A stretch of DNA of 64,000 bases from Cerrena zonata. Taxonomy: Eukaryota > Basidiomycota > Agaricomycetes > Polyporales > Cerrenaceae. Location: the NCBI GenBank assembly GCA_038087015.1, contig JASBNA010000005.1, positions 1,054,001 through 1,118,000 of the forward strand, written 5' to 3'. The notes beneath the pieces were generated by a model, which searched no databases, had not been told where the DNA came from, and saw nothing but the letters and a program-made list of their open reading frames with translations. Below, in pieces: positions 45,172 to 57,079 of the stretch. Within the stretch, counting starts at the first letter, position 1, and the number at the start of each line of letters is the position of its first letter. Made by a program: the position numbers and the translations under genes.

Positions 45172-48100
45172 GTGCAGTCTGGGAGTTGCGTTGATTCCCG
45201 CTGTGCACCTACGGAACTCCGACTCAACGCTTCCGCTCTTTCCTCTGGCTCCGATGCCCTCTACGTCCCCCTTTCCTATAACAACCTCACTTTCAACACC
45301 CTCATCGACAGTGGCTCCTCCCACTGTTTCCTTGACTCAACATATGCAAAAAATCATTCAATACCCCTTCGTCCGATCTCCCCGATCCCCCTCCGACTTT
45401 TCGATGGTTCTGCTGGTCTCTATATCACTTCAGTAGCAGACCTTCATGTAACTTTCAGTTCTGGTGAATCTATGTCTCTTCCATTTTACATCACCAAGCT
45501 CGATAATCCGGCTGAAGCAGTTCTGGGATATGAGTGGAATATCCGCCACAATCCGTTGATTGATTGGATATCTGGCCACATCGATTTTTCCCGATCTCCT
45601 ACAGCACCCTCCGCGTCGACACCCCCTGCTCCTCCGACTTCGGACCCTACGGTTCCTACGTCGCTACCAGATGATGCCCCTAAACCATCTGTCTCACTTG
45701 TAAATGCTGTGGCCTTTGCCCGTGCTTGCAAGCTCCCTGGATCCACCCAATTCTGTCTACATCTTTGAGCGTCCACCTTACCCTCTGACACCTCCGATAC
45801 CCCCGATCTCTCTGGTGTTCCTCCTGAATACCATGAATTTGCTGATGTGTTTAGCGATGTCAAAGCTAACACCCTGGCTCCCCACCGTCCCTACGATCTT
45901 AGTCTTGACTTGGAAGGCAACAGTCCCCCACCTCCAGGTCCGATCTATTCCCTATCTCCTCTCGAACTCCGCGCTCTGCGTGAGTTCATCGACGAGCACC
46001 TTAATGCTGGATTTATTCGTCAGTCCGCTTCTCCTCATGGTGCTCCGGTTCTCTTCGTCAAGAAGAAAGACGGTTCTCTTCGTCAAGAAGAAAGACGGTT
46101 CTCTTCGCCTCTGCGTTGATTACCGTGGCCTCAACAAAGTCACTAAAAAGGACCGCTACCCACTTCCGCTCGTTTCCGACCTACTTTCCTCACCAGGTCA
46201 TGCCTCGGTCTTCACCAAGATCAACCTTCGTCACGCTTACCACTTGGTCCGAATTTCCGAAGGAGACGAATGGAAAACCACTTTCCGAACGCGCTACGGT
46301 TCCTTTGAATGGCTTGTTATGCCCTTCGGCCTCACCAATGCCCCCGCTGCTTTTCAGCGTTTCATGAACGACATCTTCCAGGATCTCTTAGATGTTTCTG
46401 TCATTGTCTACCTTGACGATATCCTCATCTTCTCCGCCGACATGAATGACCATCGTAAACACGTCAAGGAAGTCCTCCGACAGCATGGACTCTATGCTCG
46501 TCCCGACAAGTGCAAATTTCACACTGAGTCCGTTGAATACCTTGGCTACATCCTATCCCCCGACGGTCTCCGAATGGCGGAAGACAAAATCAAAATCATC
46601 CTGGATTGGCCCACTCCTCGGAAAGTCAAAGACGTCCAGTCGTTCCTTGGATTTGCCAACTTCTATCGTCGCTTCATCCCCTCCTACTCCGACATCACGG
46701 TTCCTCTTACCCGCTTAACACGCAAGAACGTTGAGTGGGCTTGGACCACCGACTGCCAGAACGCTTTCGATTCCTTGAAGAAATCGTTCACCACTGCTCC
46801 GATTCTGTCACAGTGGCGTCCCAACGCTCCGCTGATCGTGGAAACCGATGCCTCCGACTACGCTCTCGCAGCGATTCTCTCTATCGTCGTTGACGATGAG
46901 ATTCACCCTGTCGCTTTCCACTCCCACACATTTTCCGAAACGGAGCTAAATTACGACGTTCACGACAAGGAACTTTTGGCCATCTTCGAAGCATTCAAAA
47001 GTTGGCGTCACTTCCTAGAAGGTTCCGCTTCGCCGATCGATGTCGTGACGGATCACAAAAACCTCACATATTTTTCCACTACCAAACTCCTCACTCGCCG
47101 ACAAGCTCGTTGGTCGGAATACCTGTCCCAGTTCAATCTTGTCATTCGCTTCCGTCCCGGAAAGCTCGGTGCAAAACCAGACTCTTTGACTCGACGATGG
47201 GACGTCTATCTTAAAGAGGGAGGTAGTGGCTATGCCTCCGTCAACCCTCAGAACTTCAAACCCATCTTTACGTCTGAACAACTCTCTGCTTCCCTCCGCG
47301 CATCCTCACTTTACAAACCCGTCCTTCGAGGTGTTCATACCCTTGACATCTCTACCCTACATTCCGACATTCGCTCCGCTTTACCCTCCGATCCAGTTGC
47401 CTTGGCTCACATGTCCAAAACCCCCCTAGACCCTCGCTGGTCTCTCGACGATTCCGGTCTCCTCCGCCTAGACAACCGTATCTATGTCCCTGACGTTGGT
47501 GACCTCCGACTCCGAGTTCTCCGATTCAAACATGACCACTTCCTATCAGGTCACTTTGGTATCAACAAAACCCTAGAACTCGTACGTCGTGAATATACTT
47601 GGCCTGGGATCCGGTCATTCGTGCAAGACTATGTCAAGTCTTGTACCACCTGTCGACGTTCTAAAGCGCCCCGACATCGGCCCTATGGAACCCTACAGCA
47701 ACTTCCGATCCCGGACAAACCATGGAACTCGATCTCAATGGACTTCATCGAACAACTTCCACCCTCCTCCGGTTTCACGGCAATCCTTGTCGTCGTTGAT
47801 CGTTTATCCAAGCAAGGTATCTTCATCCCCACCTTTGACACTATCACTTCTCCGCAACTCGCACAACTCTTCATCCTGCACATCTTCTCCAAGCATGGGG
47901 TTCCTTCCCACGTTACCTCCGATCGCGGCTCCGAATTCGTCTCACATTTCTTCCGTTCCCTTGCCAAAGCCCTCGACATGACCCTTCACTTCACCTCAGG
48001 ATACCACCCTGAAGGTGATGGTCAGATGGAACGCACGAACCAGACGTTGGAACAGTACCTCCGCTCCTACTGCAACTATCAGCAGGACAACTGGTCCGAC

Positions 48101-48808
48101 CTACTTCCTATCGCGGAGTTTGCTTATAACAATGCCCCCTCTGCTACTACTGGGATTTCCCCCTTCTTCTCCAACAAAGGCTATCACCCCAACCTCACTA
48201 TCCATCCGGAACGCGACCTCGCTTCTGCCAAAGCACAAGAATACGCTGTCGATCTCGAGCAGCTTCACATTGCCTTACGCTCCGAAATCGCAGAATCGCA
48301 GAAGCGTTACCAAGGTCCCGCCGATTCCCGACGAACCCCTCCACCGGAGTTCAAGATTGGTAGTTTTGCCTATGTCAAGGCCAGATTCTTCAGGACAACT
48401 CGTCCCTCCAAGAAACTCTCTGAAAAGTATCTTGGTCCCTACGAAGTCATTGCTCAAGTTGGACCACAGTCCTACACCCTCCGACTTCCCGACTCAATGC
48501 GCGCTGTTCACCCTGTCTTCCACGTCTCCATGCTCGAACCTTCATCCCCCAGCTCTATCCCCGATCGCATTCCGACTCCTCCGCCACCTGTCGAGGTCGA
48601 CGGTGAACTCGAATTCGAGATCAGCGAAATCCTCGATTCCAAGGTCGACAAACGTCGCAAGTGCAAGATCCTTTACCTTGTACGCTGGACTGGCTATGAA
48701 GGTACCGACGAAGAAACCTCCTGGCTTCCGGCCACGGAACTCGAACACGCCCCTGACTTACTTCAGGCCTTCCACACTTCATACCCTGATAAGCCTGGCC
48801 CCTCCTAA
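45172..48808 (+). pseudogene. Chromovirus Pol (PR-RT-RNaseH-IN-chromodomain), broken by a stop and a 25-bp duplication
   Basis: Protease: FNTLIDSGSSHCFLD. Reverse transcriptase: [61 protein letters not shown] (YLDD). RNase H: IVETDASDYALAAIL and VVTDHKNLTYFSTTK. Integrase: HHCC zinc finger around HFLSGHFGINKTLELVRREY and CTTCRRSK, DDE residues in SMDFIEQLP, TSDRGSEFVSHFF and HPEGDGQMERTNQ. C-terminal chromodomain: FEISEILDSK, LYLVRWTGYEGTDEETSWLP. Defects: an in-frame TGA at 45766 just after the protease, and a tandem 25-nt duplication (about 46051-46102) that shifts the frame before LCVDYRGL. The second frame is then open to 48808. The family is Ty3/Gypsy chromovirus. Confidence 0.93.
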
Positions 48809-49652
48809 ATCCCTACTCTCCGCGTTTTCCTCCGACTTCTCTTCATTTCAGTTCCAGTCTCATTACTCAAGTTTTTCCCCTCTTACGATTCCCTCCGACG
48901 AATTTCCTACCAAGAAGATTTTTATATCAAGAAAAGAAGAAACAACAAGCAAGATCCATGACACTACTCTAGTCGAGCACCATCACCTCATCGTCCTCCT
49001 CCTCTTCGTCCTCCTCTTCATCCTCCTCTTTCTCCTTGTCCTCTTCCTTTTCTTCCTCCTCTTCTTCCCCCGACTCCTCTTCTTCCTCCGACTCCTTCTC
49101 TTGTCTCATCACCCCTCGACTCTGTCTCTTCCTCTCTGCCCTCTCCCTATCTGCTGCCTCCCACATCTCTCGAAACGTCACCCGACCCACCTCCTCCTGT
49201 TCCCGACGAAGGTCCTCCAGTTCTTCGTCCTCCACCTCCTCCTCCTCCGACGAGGACTGCATGCCCCACAAGTCCTCCAGAAGCTCGTTGGTATGACGCT
49301 TCTCCCATAAGACTTGCTCTTGAAGGACATTGGCCTCCTTCTGGACCTCGACCAACTTCTGAAGAAGCCGTGCGGTGTCCAACGCGACCTCTTTCTGTGC
49401 CTTGGTCCTTCCTGGGACCTCCGCATCGGACCCGTCGGACTCCTCCTCATCCCAGCTGCACCCCTTATGTGCCACCACACAGGGGCCACAGCTCTTCTTC
49501 TTCGTCTTCTTCTCCTCGCCATTCTTCGTCGTTTGTGGTTTGGCCTTGACGCAGGCCTTCTGAAGCTGCCTACATTGGAGGCAGGGCTCCGGGTAGGGGT
49601 CCCCCACGTTCATTTTCTCAGCCAGCCGGTGCATCTGGGCTGACTTGTCCTC

Positions 49653-49659
49653 AGCACGC
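49653..49659. repeat. 7-bp target-site duplication CAGCACG (left of second transposon)
   Basis: The partner at 54230-54236 is CAGCATG, one mismatch. Confidence 0.85.
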
Positions 49660-51360
49660 ACTAGTACCTGGCAACGTTGTAATTACAATTACCTTAACTG
49701 TGGTAGAATCCTTGTGAAGATTAAGGGGCCTTGTACTTGTAGTTGAATGTAGGAGTTGTAAATGAATTAAGAGCTTGTACAAGAGATGCAGTGGTTTAGG
49801 CTTCTTATTGATTATTGAAACAATTGTAGAAGATATGGGGAATAAATAAAGGCCTATTTGTCAATACTTCAGTATTGAATACTGTTAGACTAGTTAATAT
49901 ATGTGCTATACTATTGGAGCTATTATCAATGAACTTGATGTACTAAATAGACCACTTGTATCTGAAAATTCAGAGTGTATAGTACAAGTGCTAGATGTTG
50001 TAATTAAGAAGATAATACAAGTGGCTCTCTTGTAGCCTATAGCAATATTGACTAATGATAAATGTGCCAGTAATAAATGAAAAATAAATATCACTGGTCC
50101 ACTTGTGAATATTAGGTGATGTATATGCTGGGTAATTGTATATCAAATGAGCAATATATTGTACAAATGGCTAAGTTGTCAATCTATCTATCTATACAAG
50201 TGGGTAACATGTAGATATAGTCTATAAGTCTGATGAACAAGTGGTCCAATTATCAAAAGGTCATCATTGACAACTGACTTAATTGTAAAATAGCAATATT
50301 GTGTGATATACAAAAGGTTCAATTGTAAGTAACTTCCATATTGACAAATGCTCCTTTTGTTGAATATTGATATACAACTAATCAACAACTCATTCATTTG
50401 TTAAACAGTATATATATATCTGATGTACAATAGCACTGATTGTCAATGATAATCAATTAACTACTGATCTATTTGTAAGATGCTAAAAATATCTGATGTA
50501 CAAGAGGCTGAGTTGTACATTCCAACAATGAAATGATATACAAAAGGCCCACTTGTTGTTATAATATCCACTAACAAATGAACCAGTTGTCAAAGACTAT
50601 AGAATCTGATTGACAAAAGGTCCCCTTGTTTTTGAATTTTCAATAACAAATGAGCCAATTGTATATTGCTGAGGACAGTGGATGTACAAATAGTCCAGTT
50701 GTCCATAATAACTTATGTACCACTGGGCCATTTGTATCTTTTCACATATACATGATCTACTACAGCTTCAATTGTTGTTAAAATATTTACTGACAATTGA
50801 TCCAATTGCTGGATATTTGAAAATCAGATCTACAATAGGCCCATTTGTTCATTATTATTTATGAACAATTGGGCTACTTGTAAAAAGGTTCAAGTATTGT
50901 ATTAACATGAGAGCCAATTGTAGATAAATACTCATTGACAATTGGCACAGTTGTAATATGCACAAATTTTATATCAACAAGAGGGCCAATTGTCAATAGA
51001 TATTAACTGACAACTGGCACAGTTGTAAAATATGATATACAAAGGGCCAGTTGTTGTTCAATTGGGTATTGACAATTGACAGGCTTGTAGATAATTATAG
51101 ATAGATGATATACAATAGGGCCACTTGTTAATGACATCTCATTGACAACTGGGAACATTGTAGAAGATCATAGATGTGTGATAAACAAGGCACCCATTTG
51201 TAATTGAGAAGAAATGGACAATTGATCTAGTTGTACAAACCAGCCTAAAAGAATATACAATAGCCACAGTTGTTGTTGCATCTTGACTGACAACTGCACC
51301 AGTTGTAGAAGTAGATAATATTTGATATACAACAGGTCCTCTAGTCAATTACAAATTATA
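49660..51360 (+). repeat. Left inverted arm and motif array of second transposon
   Basis: The outer 715 bp mirror the right arm. The array of ACAACTGGCACAGTTGT-like motifs continues to about 51360. The small minus ORF at 49906-50094 recurs at 53794-53982 and is not a gene. Confidence 0.88.
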
Positions 51361-53180
51361 AAACAATTCCCAATACTGCTTTATGATAGAGTCAATATTG
51401 GATGATAAATAGTGGGAGAGGAGGCAGGATATAGGTCATTTACAGGACATGTTAGAGCATGTTCCTACATGCTTTGATTGCTCCTAGATGTGTCAAATAG
51501 CTAGGGAAGTATGTATACCAACTAGCTTATTTATAGCATGCACAATGGTAAGGAAAAAGTGAAGATACTCCTAAAAAGAGTGTAGAGAAGCAGGTACTCA
51601 GATCTCACCAACCCCTACACCAGCTGGGCTGTGCTTTTGAGTACTTAGTACTATAATATATACTAGATAATATCCAGAGTTGCAGGACCTGCAGTGCAGA
51701 GTTACTCCTATAAATCACCTCCCAATATACACTATTTCTGCACAAAAACATATATATACCCACCTAGAGATAGATAGAGTAACATTCAGATGGAAAAAAG
51801 ACTACTTTTGGTGGGTTTTAAGTACCCCCCACAATCCTATCCAGCTGCCCTGACCATAGGACATACTTTTTTTCAACACTAGGGTTAGTATGCCTAGTTG
51901 CAAGTTTCACTCAAACAGCAATTCTCTAAGACACCTCTTTCACTATACCATAGACCATGCTGGAAGTTCTGTCATGGTAGCTGGGGATTCAGAGACTAAT
52001 TTCTGTTCCTCATCTAGGCTACCCCTCCATATGTTATCTGGTGCAATAGTAAGACCTATAGGTCTACAAAGAGGTGTGATTTGAGGTTTCTAGGTCAAGG
52101 GGAGAGGAGGGATGGGTCGCATTTTTGAGGGCTATCCCTAAGCTGAGGAGTAAAGGGGAGAACCAAATTGGGCTTCTTTAAAAGGGTAATAAGCACAAAG
52201 ATACCATTTATCCAAAGGATAGATACAGCCCTTGCAATAGTGATCACAAAAATACCTTTTTTTTGCCCATCTGTCCAAAGTAATAGGATTCTGGAGGGCC
52301 AACCATTGGGATTAATGTTAATTTGCTGTACACATATCTTGAGGTATACTACATATATATCTATATCAAGTGAACTGTCCATAGTTCCTTCCATTCCTAA
52401 GTTATTTGAATATATGTACAGAAGATAGTGTATATTTCGCATTTTGGGCACTATATACAAGGTCCATACATGGTAAATCAAGATATAGCTCTGTGGAGTG
52501 GAATATATTACTCCCCAATGTCCATCTCGACTTTACTATCACCAATAGTGAAGAGAATGACTGGTGCCTCATAGGAAGCCCTGAGTATCCCCCCAATTTC
52601 GCTTTTCTATGGTATTACCAAGTACAGAATCTGCAGGTCTTGTTCAAATGACTTGTGGGTTGGAATATACCTTTCCCTAGCATAGCTACACAATATATAA
52701 CCACCTCTTTATGATTGAACCATTTCATCCAATCCCATTTCAATTAGAACCCCCTTTTTTGATTTTCCCTCACTATTTCTATTATTACTCAGTCATTTCT
52801 TATCCTATTGATATGGGGGTTTCAGATATGGATTCAGCAAAGAGGTGCCATTCTTTTGGTACCTAGAACATGTTCTAAATGTAGGTATAGGGTCCTGCAG
52901 CATCCCCTATCTAAATGCAATCTATATTCTCAAATAGGCAGGTGCTGACATAAGTGGGAGCCTAAAAGGGAAGGTGGCAGAAGCTATTGAGACACTGCCA
53001 CAACTCCTCCCATTCCCATCAGAGATACTTACTATATATAGAATACCTGTGGAAGCAAAAAATGTGGCAGTGAAGCCACAAGAAAGCTATTTGGGTCCAC
53101 CATCAATTTTTAGCACCTGTGGGAAACCACATTCTATATAGGGATATGTCTTTTTCCATCCCCAACTACCATATGTTGCT
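51361..53180. other. Unique centre of second transposon, no gene seen
   Basis: About 1.8 kb, with ORFs up to 128 codons on both strands but no recognisable domain. The sequence is neither array nor retroelement. It could be captured or decayed cargo. Confidence 0.4.
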
Positions 53181-54229
53181 TTATATTATATCTTACAACT
53201 GTACCAGTTTTCAGTATATATTTATCTACAATTGGCCTAATTGTCAATAACTGATAATAAACCAATAAGCCTATTGTATATTATATTCTCAAATATCTAA
53301 CAATTGATTCAGTTGTCAATAAACATATGAATAACAACTGAGACTTTAGTAGAAATGTACAAATGATACAATTGTACATAAGCTATTATAAACAACTGGC
53401 ATATTTATTATTGAAAATTCAAAAACAAGTAGACCTTTTGTTAATTAGGTTTTATAGTCTTTGACAATTGGCTCATTTGTCAGCGAATATTTTAATAACA
53501 ATTGAACCTTTTATATATCAATATTCAACAAAAGGAGCATTTGTCAATATGGAAGTTACTTACAATTGAACCTTTTGTATATCACACAATATTGCTATTT
53601 TACAATTAAGTCAGTTGTCAATGATGACCTTTTGATAATTGGACCACTTGTTCATCAGACTTATAGACTATATCTACATGTTACCCACTTGTATAGATAG
53701 ATAGATTGACAACTTAGCCATTTGTACAATATATTGCTCATTTGATATACAATTACCCAGCATATACATCACCTAATATTCACAAGTGGACCAGTGATAT
53801 TTATTTTTCATTTATTACTGGCACATTTATCATTAGTCAATATTGCTATAGGCTACAAGAGAGCCACTTGTATTATCTTCTTAATTACAACATCTAGCAC
53901 TTGTACTATACACTCTGAATTTTCAGATACAAGTGGTCTATTTAGTACATCAAGTTCATTGATAATAGCTCCAATAGTATAGCACATATATTAACTAGTC
54001 TAACAGTATTCAATACTGAAGTATTGACAAATAGGCCTTTATTTATTCCCCATATCTTCTACAATTGTTTCAATAATCAATAAGAAGCCTAAACCACTGC
54101 ATCTCTTGTACAAGCTCTTAATTCATTTACAACTCCTACATTCAACTACAAGTACAAGGCCCCTTAATCTTCACAAGGATTCTACCACAGTTAAGGTAAT
54201 TGTAATTACAACGTTGCCAGGTACTAGTG
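53181..54229 (-). repeat. Right inverted arm and motif array of second transposon
   Basis: Inverse of the left arm, ending GGTACTAGTG. It is shorter than the left array, so part of one side has been lost or gained. Confidence 0.88.
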
Positions 54230-54776
54230 CAGCATGAGCCCGCTTCCTCGACCCCTCTGCGTCCTCCGGTGCTGGTCGCTTCTCAGGTTGCTTCCCCCTC
54301 ACCATCGTTTTCTTCCTCTCCTCCTCCGCTTTCCTCCTCGCTTCCTCCTTCCTCGCCTCCTCAGCCTTCTTCTTCGCGACTTCCTCCTCCCTCCACTTCT
54401 GCTCTGCTGCCTTCCTAACCTCCTCTGCCTTCCGACGTTCCTCCTCCACCTTCCAAGCCTTGACAGCCGCACGATGCTGGCTTAACAACGCCAGCTGTTC
54501 ATCCTGTAAGGCAGTCAAGATCAGCCTAGCGTTGCGAAAGTGCTCCGACGTCGGACTTACGGTGCAATCCTCGAGATCCAACCCTTGCAGCTCCACTGGG
54601 AGCACAGGCTTTGAGATTGGGCGAGCGGGCATGATTTTTTCAGAAAAGAGAGAACTGATGTAGAGAGGTAGGAGCGACGAGGAACCCGCCAACCACTCTT
54701 CCTTTTTGAAGAACGACGCGCTACGCACGGACCACCTCCGCTTAGGATTTCCAGCCTAGGCCTCCGGGGTCGGCCT

Positions 54777-54790
54777 AAAGAGGGAGGTAC
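54777..54790 (+). promoter_or_regulatory. Polypurine tract of the chromovirus
   Basis: AAAGAGGGAGGTAC directly precedes the 3' LTR. A purine run here is the usual plus-strand primer for reverse transcription, and it confirms the plus orientation. Confidence 0.75.
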
Positions 54791-55737
54791 TGTCAGAACC
54801 ATGCTAGAACCCTATCACGTGACGTACCTAATCCCTACTAAACCTGATCCACACTAGTCGATTTTCGATTCGGCCCGATACTTCCGTATCCCACATGCTC
54901 TTTCCACAGTCATCTCATCTGTCCACATTCGTACACTCCCATCTTCCGTTTATTCTATTTACCCCCGACTCTCCGACTCGCCCTCCGCTTTATCTTTGAT
55001 ATCCTTTTACCCTTTTGCCTTTATCTGATCCATGGCCTCTTATCGTAGCTGATTCTTTTAGATAGTTCCTTACCACGCATCTTCCCTTCCCGACATCGCC
55101 GATAGGCCTCCGATCATCAGCCCCGTAATATCTTTCTCATTTATCTCTTGTTTAATTACCTCGTATTCTTTCCTCCCGTACCTTTCCACATGTCCTATGA
55201 CTCCGACCCTATCCCTATCACACCATTCGCACATCACTCCCCTTCGTATTTTCTCTAAGTCCTCTATTCCTTGTAGGAGTCTCGTAGTATAAATACTCGC
55301 CTCACTCGCTGTATTTCCTTAGTACGAAACTCGACTTTGATTCGTCCTCATACCTCCGATCTCCGTGTGATTCCCTACTCCTCCGACTAGGACTTGACTT
55401 CGGTTTAGTCCACCGTCTTAACCTCTCTTTCTTTACTCGTCTTCTAGGACTTCCTAGTTGACACTCTGTAATCCGGCGAAACGTCCTAGTGACTATTCCG
55501 GTGTTCCTACTTACCTCCGTCTGCATCTTAGGTTTCCTACTTCCCCGACGTCTCCGACTTGCACTGTCTCTGAAATCCAGGGCTGTATCCTAGAAGGGCG
55601 CAACACATAAGTTGAAGCCAAGCCCATTCGTATTTGACTATCTACGTTACAGGTCCCGAGTCGCCGACTCATATCCCTACCCTTCCCTCGCTCTCTCTTC
55701 TAGCGACCTCCGCGTCGCTCCGAGACGGACCGTGACA
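54791..55737 (+). repeat. 3' LTR, 947 bp
   Basis: TGTCAGAACC to CCGTGACA. Differs from the 5' LTR by about four transitions and lacks its 11-nt duplication. Followed by the duplicated GAACG. Confidence 0.95.
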
Positions 55738-55917
55738 GAACGCTAGCAGCCGGAAGATTGATAAGTTTCACCGTGAGATAAGTAACAAGGTCAAGGGAGT
55801 GTAGGGACATACTTCTCCGCAAGCTGAACATAGTTTACTTCCAGGCTTCTCTCGACAAACCTGACATTTCACCAACTTTTCCAGGGGAAGATAGACTCTG
55901 TCTATGTGGTGACACAT
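55738..55917 (-). pseudogene. MYND-type zinc-finger protein, copy 3, exon 1 and intron 1
   Basis: From ATG 55917 the minus strand reads MCHHIDRVYLPLEKLVKCQV then REKPGSKLCSACGE, followed by a GTATGT donor. It aligns with exon 1 of copies 1 and 2 residue by residue. Intron 1 ends TGCTAG immediately before CGTTC (55742-55738), the first five bases of exon 2. The rest of exon 2 is 27.8 kb away at 27968 and below. This establishes that the whole 27974-55737 block is an insertion in one gene. Confidence 0.93.
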
Positions 55918-57079
55918 GTCTTTTGGTTGTTGGTAAACGCGTTGGAAGTGAAAAGGCTGGGTATTATACAGGCAAACAGAACGTTTTCGTTATGAATGCA
56001 TGCAAAAAAGTGAGAAAGGAGCGTGAGGTCGAAACATCTTTATCAGACAGTTTATGAGCCGAGTCAAGTGGCATCTCTTACGAGGCTATTTATCCGGCTA
56101 AACACAAATGACAGGATGCCACCCATATTGCATCCCTAATATAGAGTGAAAATATGATGTAGGAGCATCATGATAACGCTGTTGAAAATCATGTTGACCG
56201 TAACTTACGCGTGTCGAGGGATAAGGCTAGTCTTCCCTAAGCAGACTCGAGTAAGATGAGACGTGCTTAGGATAGTAAGACTATATAGAAGCCTGCGAGA
56301 AGATTTGGGCCGGGAAACAAGGGAAGTAAGACATTGTCAACATACAATGTTCCATCTCGAAACAACGAGTCGGACATAATGCGAGTTGTGAAACCAAGAA
56401 ATTCTTACCGTGATAGCATATAAAATCCTCGCTGGTCTGTGTATCGCCCTCTGCTTCTTCGCTGTGACCATTGGCCTACCAGCAAATCTCTTCAACCCCA
56501 TCCTATACTCTACCCCCCGTTGACTGCTGGTTTTGCGGCATAGTATTATTTTTGAGACCAACGCTCCGCGAGCACCTCCGCCGTCCCTCGGGTAGTTTGA
56601 GGTATGTTATCGATCCGTAAGTCAGGGACTCCGACCCGATGTTCGTTGACACTAAACAGTGGTGCATGGGGTCGAGTTGATAGAAATAGCCTGCCAACTC
56701 CCCAGCAACGGGAAGATCCGTTTCTAGATCGATTTAGGAATAGATCCTTGGCGTCGTCGACTTTCTCTAAGTCCTGCTGCACCATCTGGTCAAGGTCTCC
56801 CCTAAATCATGACTCACCCTGTCTTGGAGCTTCATGCAAAGTTTGAAGAAAATCAACGTGCCCATTTCAATGTATGTATTTGTATTTGAATTGAATAGAC
56901 TTGGAAGATCCGCAAAATTGAAATCCCACATAGTCGGCGACTCACTCACCCGATGCCCGGACTTGACAAACCATTCCTACTAGTAGTCTAGTACAGTAGG
57001 TCGTCAAATTCCGTTATTCTTATCCCTACCCTCTCCATCTCCTCCATCTCTCAAGTCGTATTCGTCTAAAGTCCACATA
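55918..57079. other. Intergenic, no gene firmly seen
   Basis: Upstream region of MYND copy 3 and of the ligase. A minus ORF of 79 codons (56546-56785) with SRNGSSRCWGVGRLFLSTRP has no family resemblance; not accepted as a gene. Confidence 0.4.

Larger units (their letters stand above)
49660..54229. mobile_element. Non-autonomous transposon related to the KDZ element, 4,570 bp
   Basis: The ends are CACTAGTACCTGGCAACG and its inverse. The first 12 bases equal the KDZ element tip, and both share a following TTGTAATTACA block. Arms are near-identical inverted for about 715 bp (49660-50375 and 53514-54229), then partly diverged. They carry ACAAnnGGnnCAnTTGT-type motifs in the same 33/40 rhythm (for example 50163, 50196, 50237, 50270, 50310, 50344, 50385). 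No transposase or other domain-bearing ORF is present, so it would depend on enzyme supplied in trans, plausibly from a KDZ element of this type. Confidence 0.88.
48969..54632 (-). pseudogene. Antisense gene of the retroelement, split by the second transposon
   Basis: Minus strand, between pol and the 3' LTR. The 5' part (54632 to about 54230) reads MPARPISKPVLPVELQGLDL, then a K/E-rich coiled-coil region (VEEERRKAEEVRKAAEQKW) and GSRKRAHA. The 3' part (49659-48969) continues EDKSAQMHRLAEKMN, CLQCRQLQKACVKAK, KKKSCGPCVVAHKGCSW, then acidic E/D runs to DDEVMVLD. Joining at the duplicated 7-bp site restores one open frame of about 355 codons. Two C-x2-C-x6-C clusters suggest zinc binding. Its role is unknown; it could be a regulator or packaging factor carried by this lineage. 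Non-coding strand of retroelement, so also a possible source of antisense RNA. Confidence 0.75.
27974..55737 (+). mobile_element. Ty3/Gypsy chromovirus with two nested DNA transposons
   Basis: Bounded by direct LTRs starting TGTCAGAACC and ending CCGTGACA, with a GAACG target duplication. Subtracting the two nested elements and their duplications leaves about 8.2 kb: LTR, gag, pol, an antisense gene, a purine-rich tract and LTR. Pol order is PR-RT-RNaseH-IN-chromodomain, so it is a chromovirus. The coding strand is plus. The LTRs differ by about four C/T transitions and one 11-nt tandem duplication, so the insertion is recent. The pol defects described below suggest this copy no longer moves by itself. 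Confidence 0.95.

Noticed and set aside
47998..49310. 431-codon plus ORF overlapping pol and the region behind it
   Set aside because: Out-of-frame reading of the integrase region and of the antisense gene's acidic tail.
49906..50094. 62-codon minus ORF, repeated at 53794-53982
   Set aside because: Chance ORF in the inverted arms of the second transposon.
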